In this document: one piece after another, positions 54,478 through 61,193 of the stretch | How the letters are laid out: each line of letters opens with the position of its first letter | How positions within the stretch are numbered: position 1 is the first letter of the stretch | Origin: an uncultured Verrucomicrobia subdivision 3 bacterium | GTDB taxonomy: Bacteria; Verrucomicrobiota; Verrucomicrobiia; Limisphaerales; UBA8199 | Assembly (NCBI GenBank): GCA_903913865.1 | Contig: CAIWMU010000171.1 | Span: forward strand, 1 to 61,193 | Length of the DNA: 61,193 nt | Direction of reading: 5' to 3' | The notes under the pieces: model-generated | Seen by the model: the letters and a program-made list of their open reading frames with translations, nothing else | Databases searched by the model: none | What the model was told of the DNA's origin: nothing | Program-made: the position numbers and the translations under genes

Positions 54478-55629
54478 ATGGGTGTGCTGACAGCCATTTG
54501 TCATTTTTGTGCAGCCTGCCTTCTGACGGTGGTTGGGAACTGGCTCGGGTTGATTCCGTGGCGGCGCAGCAGGGATGCCCATTGGACAGAGCGGGCCCGA
54601 CTCTTATGGCCTGCGCGGGTCACGGCTGTGACGAGTGTCTTTCTCATTCCCACCGTGCTCGGTCAATTGCACCGTGCCTGCTGGCCGGAGAGCGCCGTTG
54701 GCTGGGCCATCAATGGATTGGCCGCATGCCTCGGGGTTCTGCTTGGAAGTTTCCCGTTTGATCGTGAGATATTTCCCGGGTTGCGTTTTGCGGCCTGGCT
54801 CCGTGAGACGGTGGCTGGCTGGACGCTGCGATTGGGAGTATGGATTGCCCTCATTGCTGGAATGATCCTGATGCCTGCCGGGTGGGGATGGAAGACGATC
54901 CTGGTTTCGGGGGGATTCCTGCTTCTCCAAAGCTTCCTGAGCTTCGGGTTGACCACGGCTTTTCTGAGGTGGATGGGGATGGTGAAGGCGCCGGATGAGC
55001 GGTTGTGCCGGATCACGGCGGCGGCTTCAGAACGGGCGGGGAGGAGCCCTCGCAGCGTGTGGATGATGACGGGGGTGGCGGCCCAGGCCTATGCGTTTCC
55101 ATTCACCGGGGAGTTGATCTTCAGCGAGCGGCTGCTGCGGGTTTGCACGGATGAGGAGGTCGCGACCATTTGCGCCCATGAACTGGCCCACCTCGGGGAA
55201 CCGGGGATGGTTCTGGCGGGGCGGTTCGCCGGGTCCCTGATGTTCTTCCCCCTGTTGTTCCTGAACCCCTGCTTTCATTCCTGGGGAATGGGGTTTCTCC
55301 TGCTGCCGCTGTTCTCCCTGCTGCTGGCCAGGTTCAGCAAGTGGCTGTCCCTGCGCATGGAGCGGAGGGCCGATCAGGCCGGAACGGGAAGCCAGGTGGA
55401 TGAGGGGGTTTATGCCCGGGCGCTCGAAAAGCTCTACAGGGAAAACCAGGTCCCCGCCGTGAACATTAACAACAGCCAGACCCATCCCCATTTGTATGAC
55501 CGCATGCTGGCGGCGGGCATAACCCCGGAATACCCCAGGCCTGCCAGGCCTGCGAAAACCACCTGGTTTCGACTTTGCCAACTGGTGGCCTTTGCGATGT
55601 TCATCATCCGCGAAATCGCTCGGAGTTGA
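54478..55629 (+). CDS. M48-family membrane metalloprotease
   Basis: This 383-residue protein has several N-terminal membrane helices (about residues 1-160) and a zinc protease site HELAH (His234, Glu235, His238), with Glu295 in MERRADQAG as the likely third ligand. The layout matches HtpX/Ste24-type M48 proteases, with the active site near a membrane. Two further membrane segments follow the HELAH motif. It may degrade membrane or exported proteins. There is no clear partner. Confidence 0.85.
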   Translation: MGVLTAICHFCAACLLTVVGNWLGLIPWRRSRDAHWTERARLLWPARVTAVTSVFLIPTVLGQLHRACWPESAVGWAINGLAACLGVLLGSFPFDREIFPGLRFAAWLRETVAGWTLRLGVWIALIAGMILMPAGWGWKTILVSGGFLLLQSFLSFGLTTAFLRWMGMVKAPDERLCRITAAASERAGRSPRSVWMMTGVAAQAYAFPFTGELIFSERLLRVCTDEEVATICAHELAHLGEPGMVLAGRFAGSLMFFPLLFLNPCFHSWGMGFLLLPLFSLLLARFSKWLSLRMERRADQAGTGSQVDEGVYARALEKLYRENQVPAVNINNSQTHPHLYDRMLAAGITPEYPRPARPAKTTWFRLCQLVAFAMFIIREIARS

Positions 55630-56023
55630 GCCGTGGAATGGGATGCGGCGGGGATGTCTCCAATCCTGCATGAACCCGGAGGGTTCATAGCCATAAGCCG
55701 GTGGTTGAGGAGCAACGCGACGACACCACCGGTTTATGACGGGATTTGGATCCCCATCCCGGAGGTGTGGCAGCCCGGCGCATGTTGAGCACTCCCCTCC
55801 CTGCCTCCGTTTCCTTCGTTCTCTTCTGTTCAAAAATCCCCCCGTCTCCACGTGCACAGCCCTCCCTCCGCCAGTTTCTGTCCCGCTGTCCGGGGCGTCA
55901 TGCGGTCACCCCTTTATCCGGTTCACCGCCTCACCTTCCATCAGCCCTTTACATCAATAAGCATAAATCACGCCAACAGTCTGTTTCCTGAACCGCATTA
56001 ACAAAAAAGAATAATTTTTCTCC

Positions 56024-56052
56024 TTGATGTGGCGTTCGGAAATTTTTATAAA
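56024..56052 (+). promoter_or_regulatory. Candidate sigma-70 promoter upstream of giant adhesin
   Basis: TTGATG (56024-56029) and TATAAA (56047-56052) are separated by exactly 17 nt in an AT-rich patch. It lies about 80 nt before the small ORF at 56133 and about 450 nt before the adhesin ATG, implying a long leader. Confidence 0.5.
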
Positions 56053-56132
56053 GACTTTACGGCTGCCAGAAGCGGCTGAGTCTTTGCCTGTTGAAGGGTT
56101 GCTGGTCTTGACGGTTTGTGACGGAGAACAAC

Positions 56133-56450
56133 ATGGAATTGAAGTATGAGCACACACATGCAGGGAGACATCCCGATCGTGAGTCACCTTGCATTGAGGG
56201 TGGATTTGCCCACCCTACTGGCGCCTTTTTCCAAGTCGCCGCTTCTGCAATCCCCATGGGTGGTTCCCTGCATCAAATCCGGGTTCGGCAGCCTGGCGAT
56301 GGACCCAGATCGAACCAGCATTCCATGAGCCGCTCAACAACTCCCCTCAAGATTCAGGAGCAGGATGAACATGGAAAAAACCTCTTTGAAGCCAGGTCCG
56401 TCGCCTGTCTCGTGTACAACCCCTTTGTCCGTTCGACCCTTCGCCCATGA
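56133..56450 (+). CDS. Possible small protein of unknown function
   Basis: A 105-residue frame starts MELKYEHTHAGRHPD after a GGAG site 6 nt upstream and below a promoter candidate. It has no known domain, signal peptide or helix pattern, and overlapping frames are also open. It ends 55 nt before the adhesin ATG. Coding is uncertain. Confidence 0.2.
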   Translation: MELKYEHTHAGRHPDRESPCIEGGFAHPTGAFFQVAASAIPMGGSLHQIRVRQPGDGPRSNQHSMSRSTTPLKIQEQDEHGKNLFEARSVACLVYNPFVRSTLRP

Positions 56451-56505
56451 TCTCTCCGAAATTCTCAAGATGATAAGTCCCAAAACACATAATCAAACAC
56501 ATAGT

Positions 56506-59500
56506 ATGAACACGACCCTCCGAAACCGGATCCCGGGGTGCCTCCGCCCCTCCACCATAATCACCCTGCTGGTCCTACTGTTTGGGCTCTGCTCTGGGTT
56601 TCAAGCCAGGGCGGTTTTTAATACTTACATAGCCGTCGATAATAGGAACGGCACCGGGAACAATCAGTCTGACGGCTTCGGGTTGTTTTTTAATGCCGAT
56701 GGAACTCCTTGCAAGGAACAAACGATTCGCTTTGTAATTTATTTAGATATTGGAGGCAGTTGGCAACCTTGGACACCCCAATTGCCCCCGTATTCTATGT
56801 TTAACGATGGAGATGGAATATATTTCTCCTCAATTGGTGACCTGCTCATGCCGGCGGGGTATCTAGCCGGTGGATTTGCTGATGTGAGGCTATTGGCTTG
56901 GAAGGGGAACTCTTTCGACTACTTCAGCGCTCCTGTTACGGACAAGTTTTTGGCATGGGATGGAACAAATTACGTGGATGCGACAACTTTCTCATTCCCG
57001 AATCAGGTGGGTCTATCAGGTTTCGCCCCTCCGCTCAACGGCATGCCCGCCATGCAGTTGGGTGCCGATAAGTCGTCCACGACGACCGTCCTTGCCTCCT
57101 CCCTCAACCCCTCCACCTATGGGGCCAGCGTCACTCTGACGGCCACCCTCTCTACCAATGCTGCCACAGGGACAGTGACTTTCAAGGACGGGACCAACAC
57201 CCTTGGAACGGGATCCCTGACGAACGGGGTTGCCACTTTCACCACGAACGGGCTGGCGGTGGGATCCCACGAGCTGGCGGCCCAATACGGCGGAGACACC
57301 AGTTACGAGGGCAGCACTGGCCTCCTGTTCCAGACGGTGAATGACAAGGTGATTCCCACCGTTACAATTTGGCCCACGGCCAGCACTCTTACGAACGGCC
57401 AGACGCTGGCCAGTTCCACCCTTACCGGCGGGGCGGCAACACCGGAGGGCAGTTTCAGTTGGACCACGAACAGCATTGTGCCGGTCCTTGGCATCACCAG
57501 CCAGAGTGTCACCTTCACGCCGACCGATACGGCGACCTACGCGACGACAAACTGGACCGTGAGTGTCACGACGGTGCCGGGGACTTTGGTTTGGACCGGG
57601 GCCGGAGGCAATCGCTTGTGGAGGACCGCCGGGAACTGGGCGGGCGGGGTGGCACCCGTCGAGGGGGACAAGCTGGTGTTTCCCGCGGGCGCGAGCAACT
57701 CCACGGCGCTGAACGATTTTACAATCGGGACCCGCTTTCATTCCATCGAGATCGGTAACTTCGGCTATGCGATCTCGGGCTTTCCCATTATCCTGCAGAA
57801 TGGCATCACCGCGACCCCTCCATTTGGCAGTGCGGAAGTGCGAATGAACGTTACATTCGCCGGTGCCACCACGATCAGCACCGGGCCTGGAGCTCTGAGT
57901 CTTTCAGGGATTCTCTCCAGCACAAACAGCGTGACGAAGGCGGGCACGGGATGTTTGACACTCACTGCCGACAATGCGGCGACCTTGACGGGCGATTCCA
58001 CGATCAGTGAGGGCCAACTGGTGATCAGCCACGCCAAAGCCTTGGGCGCGGCGACGGGGACGACGACGATTGGTGCCGGTGCTCAATTGACGTTCGACTT
58101 CGGGAATGTTAACACCACTGTGGCCAGAGCTTTGATCGTTCAGGGCACAACCAATGGCACGGGTGCGATCACCATTCTTTCGGGTGTCCTGACCGTGACC
58201 CTCAGCAAGCCGGTCACTATTAACGCCAACACATGGATCTGCCCGGGGAGTGGCGCACGGACGCTCGACTTTTCGGGCCCGATCACGGATGCTGTGCCTG
58301 GTGGTGGCACCATCACCCTGCGCGGTGGCGGTCAGGTTAAATTCGGCAGCTCGAGCAATGTCCTTGGCTCAACGGCGTTTCTGGCTGTTGGAGCAGACAC
58401 GAAACTTACAGTGGAAAGTCAAGCCCAGGTCGGCGGGGCGAGCCTATTGGCGACCAATGGTGGATCCTTCACGCTCAGCGGTGGGATCACCATTACCAAC
58501 CCGGTCAGCCTCTCCGGGTATGGCGTGTCGGGCTCCGGTGCGATTCAGAGCAATGGGGGAATCAATCGCTATGCTGGCACGATCACCCTGCTGGCGGATG
58601 CGAATATCGGTGTCTGGGCCAACAGCCTCACCATCTCGAACATCGCGAATAGTGCGTACACACTCCGCAAATCAGGCTCCAGCCCGTTGATCATCACCGG
58701 CACACCAGCTTTTGCGGGTGGAATTGAAGTCTTTGGTGGAACCCTTCAGGTTGACGGGACACTTCCAGGCACGGGCACTGCTTCTGTCTCATCCGGCGCA
58801 ACGATCACTGGTGCCGGCAGCCTCGGCCGGGTTACCGTTCTCAGCGGCGGTCACTTTTCTCCCGCCAGCGGTCCAGGCACCCTTGCGGTGAGCGGATTGA
58901 TCCTGAACAGCGGAGCCCTTTTCGACCAGCAGATTAACGGCACGACCGCCGGAACTCAATACGACGTGACGCAGGTGGCCGGCAGTCCTGGCACTGCGGC
59001 ACTCGGCAACGCCACGCTGAACGTGACCCTGGGTTATACCCCTGCAGCCGGGGACACCTACACCATTGTCAGCACCACGGGTGGGGTCACCGGGACCTTC
59101 AAGGATCCGCTGGGCAACGTCCTGACAGAGGGCAGTTCCTTTTTGGTGAGCACCCAGTTATTCCGCATCAATTACACCGGCACGAACGTGACCTTGACCG
59201 CTGTTCTACCCACCACCACGGTTTTGGCGTCCGGCGTGAATCCCTCGACCTACGGCGGCAGCGTCACCTTGACATCCACAGTCTCGCCCAGCGCGGCCAC
59301 CGGCACCGTGACCTTCAAGGATGGCACCAACACCTTGGGCACCGGCATTCTCAGTGAGGGTGTGGCGATCTTCACCACGAACAGTCTGGTCGTGGGCATC
59401 CACGCCCTGACGGCAAGCTACGGTGGGGATAACGGTTACGCCGGCAGCATCAGCAGCCCGTTGACCCAGACGGTGGACAAGGCCCCCGCCACGGTTTCCT

Positions 59501-61193
59501 TGGGCAGCCTTGCCCAGACTTACACTGGCAGCGGTCTGAATGCGACCGCCACGACCACCCCCGCCGGCATGACGGTGAACTTCACCTATGACGGAAGCGC
59601 GATTGCCCCGACCAACGCCGGGAGCTACACCGTGGTGGGCACGATCAGCGATGCCAACTACTATGGCAGTGCGACCAACACGCTGGTGATCAACAAGGCT
59701 TCGGCGATCGTAACCATCGGCAGTCTTGCGCAGACCTACACAAATGGTCCGCTCCCGGTCACCACCTCCACAACCCCGGCCAACCTGCCGGTGGGGGTGA
59801 CCTACAATGGAGGTGCCCCCCTGCCGATTGATGTGGGCAGTTACACGGTGGTGGGAACCATCAACCACAGCAACTATGTTGGCAGTGCGACAAACACACT
59901 GGTGATTGCAAAGGCCACGATGCTGGTGATTGCGGATTACAAGAGCAAGGTTTACGGGCAGACGAATCCCCTGTTCACAGCCAGTTACAGCGGGATCCTG
60001 AGCAACCGCGCTCCGGATTCACTCTCAAAGGGTGGTGGAACCAAGGTGAAGTTTGGAGTGAACCCACTGCCGTTCACCGGAACACCCTTGCTGACGACCA
60101 CTGCGGATGCGGCCAGTTCCGTGGGTGCCTACACCATCACGGCGGCCCTGGGCTCGCTTGAGTCCTCCAACTACAGCTTCTCGTTCACAAACGGCGTGCT
60201 GACGATTGAGCAGGCGGTTGTGACTGTGGCAGCCGACAACAAGAGCCGTGCCTACGGTTCCACGAACCCGGTGTTCACAGCCAGTTACACCGGCTGGTTG
60301 AACGGTGACAATGAGGCGGTTCTGTCGGGCACGCCATCCCTTACCACGGCAGCGGGCACGAACAGCGCGGTTGGCGGTTACGCGATCTCAGCTGCGATTG
60401 GCACACTCACAGCTACGAATTATGGCTTCAGCTTCACGAATGGCACACTGACCGTGGACAAGGCGGCCATGAGCATCACGGCTGATGCGACCAACCGTGT
60501 GTATGGCGGGACCAATCCTGTCTTCACGGGAACGGTGGTTGGGGTGTTGAATAACGACAACATCACAGGCCTCTACACATCCGGGGCAAACTCATTCAGT
60601 CCTGTGGGAACCTATGACATCGTTCCATCGCTCAGCGACCCGGACAGCAGGCTGGGCAACTACACTGTGACCACCAATAGGGCGCTGCTGACGGTGACCA
60701 AGGCCCCGCTGCTGGTGATAGCGGACTACAAGAGCCGGGTGTATGGGCACACCAACCCGGTGCTGACAGCGAGCCTCAGCGGATTTGTGAACAACGAGGG
60801 ACTCAGATCCCTGGGTAATCGTGGCAGTGGCAAGACTCCGCTGACACCCTCTCCGGTAACCGGTGCCGCTTCCCTGACGACAGAGGCCGATGTGACCAGT
60901 CCTGTGGGGCCTTATACCATCACAGCAGCCCTGGGAACCCTGTCCTCTGTGAACTACAGTTTCTCATTCACGAACGGAGTGTTGACGGTGGAGCAGGCGG
61001 TTGTGACCGTGGCGGCCAACAACAGTAGCCGAACCTACGGTTGGACGAACCCGGTGTTCACCGCCAGCTACAGTGGCTGGTTGAACAGTGACAATGAAAC
61101 CATTCTGGGCGGCGCCCCCTCCCTGACCACCACGGCAACAGCATCGAGCACGGTTGGCACCTATCCGATCACAGCGGCGATCGGCACCCTGAC
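56506..61193 (+). CDS. Giant autotransporter-like repeat adhesin, partial
   Basis: The frame is open from the ATG at 56506 to the window edge (1562 codons, no stop). It begins with a signal peptide (about residues 17-37, ending FQARA). A unique domain of about 150 residues follows. Ig-like repeats (STYGASVTLTATLS, ATGTVTFKDGTNTLGTGSL) occur near residues 190-265 and again near 900-990. Between them is a beta-helix-like stretch of autotransporter-associated repeats (TKAGTGCLTLTADN, VFGGTLQVDGTLPGTG). From about residue 990 come MBG-type domains (ADYKSKVYGQTNPLFTASYS). The content suggests a secreted surface adhesin. The C-terminal anchor, if any, lies outside the window. Confidence 0.85.
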   Translation, partial: MNTTLRNRIPGCLRPSTIITLLVLLFGLCSGFQARAVFNTYIAVDNRNGTGNNQSDGFGLFFNADGTPCKEQTIRFVIYLDIGGSWQPWTPQLPPYSMFNDGDGIYFSSIGDLLMPAGYLAGGFADVRLLAWKGNSFDYFSAPVTDKFLAWDGTNYVDATTFSFPNQVGLSGFAPPLNGMPAMQLGADKSSTTTVLASSLNPSTYGASVTLTATLSTNAATGTVTFKDGTNTLGTGSLTNGVATFTTNGLAVGSHELAAQYGGDTSYEGSTGLLFQTVNDKVIPTVTIWPTASTLTNGQTLASSTLTGGAATPEGSFSWTTNSIVPVLGITSQSVTFTPTDTATYATTNWTVSVTTVPGTLVWTGAGGNRLWRTAGNWAGGVAPVEGDKLVFPAGASNSTALNDFTIGTRFHSIEIGNFGYAISGFPIILQNGITATPPFGSAEVRMNVTFAGATTISTGPGALSLSGILSSTNSVTKAGTGCLTLTADNAATLTGDSTISEGQLVISHAKALGAATGTTTIGAGAQLTFDFGNVNTTVARALIVQGTTNGTGAITILSGVLTVTLSKPVTINANTWICPGSGARTLDFSGPITDAVPGGGTITLRGGGQVKFGSSSNVLGSTAFLAVGADTKLTVESQAQVGGASLLATNGGSFTLSGGITITNPVSLSGYGVSGSGAIQSNGGINRYAGTITLLADANIGVWANSLTISNIANSAYTLRKSGSSPLIITGTPAFAGGIEVFGGTLQVDGTLPGTGTASVSSGATITGAGSLGRVTVLSGGHFSPASGPGTLAVSGLILNSGALFDQQINGTTAGTQYDVTQVAGSPGTAALGNATLNVTLGYTPAAGDTYTIVSTTGGVTGTFKDPLGNVLTEGSSFLVSTQLFRINYTGTNVTLTAVLPTTTVLASGVNPSTYGGSVTLTSTVSPSAATGTVTFKDGTNTLGTGILSEGVAIFTTNSLVVGIHALTASYGGDNGYAGSISSPLTQTVDKAPATVSLGSLAQTYTGSGLNATATTTPAGMTVNFTYDGSAIAPTNAGSYTVVGTISDANYYGSATNTLVINKASAIVTIGSLAQTYTNGPLPVTTSTTPANLPVGVTYNGGAPLPIDVGSYTVVGTINHSNYVGSATNTLVIAKATMLVIADYKSKVYGQTNPLFTASYSGILSNRAPDSLSKGGGTKVKFGVNPLPFTGTPLLTTTADAASSVGAYTITAALGSLESSNYSFSFTNGVLTIEQAVVTVAADNKSRAYGSTNPVFTASYTGWLNGDNEAVLSGTPSLTTAAGTNSAVGGYAISAAIGTLTATNYGFSFTNGTLTVDKAAMSITADATNRVYGGTNPVFTGTVVGVLNNDNITGLYTSGANSFSPVGTYDIVPSLSDPDSRLGNYTVTTNRALLTVTKAPLLVIADYKSRVYGHTNPVLTASLSGFVNNEGLRSLGNRGSGKTPLTPSPVTGAASLTTEADVTSPVGPYTITAALGTLSSVNYSFSFTNGVLTVEQAVVTVAANNSSRTYGWTNPVFTASYSGWLNSDNETILGGAPSLTTTATASSTVGTYPITAAIGTL
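59923..61193 (+). repeat. Higher-order tandem repeat of MBG domains
   Basis: Near-identical segments recur about 783-789 bp apart, for example CTGGTGAT at 59923 and 60712, and GAGCAGGCGG at 60208 and 60991. Each unit covers about three MBG domains (about 261 residues). The second unit runs off the window. Confidence 0.75.

Larger units (their letters stand above)
55630..56505. other. Long leader region upstream of the giant adhesin
   Basis: About 880 nt with no firm gene. A good sigma-70 promoter candidate is at 56024-56052 and a possible small ORF at 56133-56450 has a GGAG site. Several overlapping open frames exist here, so coding is doubtful. Confidence 0.5.

Noticed and set aside
57016-57741. 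241-codon minus-strand open frame within the adhesin
   Set aside because: Repetitive antisense frame; the plus frame is continuous through recognisable Ig-like repeats.

Overview
The window looks like a chromosomal segment of a free-living, GC-rich Verrucomicrobiota bacterium, probably near Pedosphaera/Limisphaerales. This is a judgement from gene content: a division and cell wall (dcw) cluster with a LysM gene between the murD and ftsW positions, divergent FtsZ and FtsA proteins, secreted lamin-tail/CotH and beta-helix proteins, a giant MBG/Ig-like adhesin, and CACGAAGG-type dispersed repeats. No rRNA, tRNA, CRISPR array, insertion sequence or prophage was seen.

Region 1 (about 0.4-12.2 kb, all minus strand) is an electron-transfer island. 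A nine-heme/cytochrome b membrane protein resembling Geobacter CbcL comes first. It is followed by hemA (first step of haem synthesis), a tetraheme periplasmic cytochrome, and a tightly coupled operon: NHL-propeller lipoprotein, 19-heme lipoprotein built from tandem two-heme modules, outer-membrane beta-barrel, a second NHL propeller, and a 12-heme cytochrome. The likely flow is quinol, CbcL-like protein, periplasmic hemes, then a porin-cytochrome conduit across the outer membrane. This is the best candidate for a poorly described system, because it pairs NHL propellers with a modular multiheme wire.

Region 2 (12.4-28.2 kb) is mostly housekeeping: hisB, an ECF sigma/anti-sigma pair with a small exported protein, a tail-specific protease, yacG, an exported MsrA, a glycoside-hydrolase-like protein, pyk, a Sel1 lipoprotein, gap, a cobalamin adenosyltransferase, a RibD-type reductase and queA. 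Two intergenic stretches hold dispersed repeats and hairpins.

Region 3 (28.4-45.7 kb) is the dcw cluster: mraZ, an unknown gene, rsmH, ftsL-like, ftsI, murF, mraY, a MurD homologue, LysM, ftsW, murG, murB, ddl, ftsQ, ftsA, ftsZ. Its promoter region carries four MraZ-type repeats at exact 10-bp spacing and two perfect DnaA-box matches. The MurD homologue has lost most catalytic residues, including the P-loop lysine. murC is absent between murG and murB. FtsZ has an altered T7 loop but keeps its C-terminal partner-binding peptide.

Region 4 (45.9 kb to the end) encodes exported and surface proteins: a lamin-tail/CotH protein, a membrane-anchored PQQ-like propeller, a parallel beta-helix protein, an M48 protease, and a giant repetitive autotransporter-like adhesin that is still open at the window edge.
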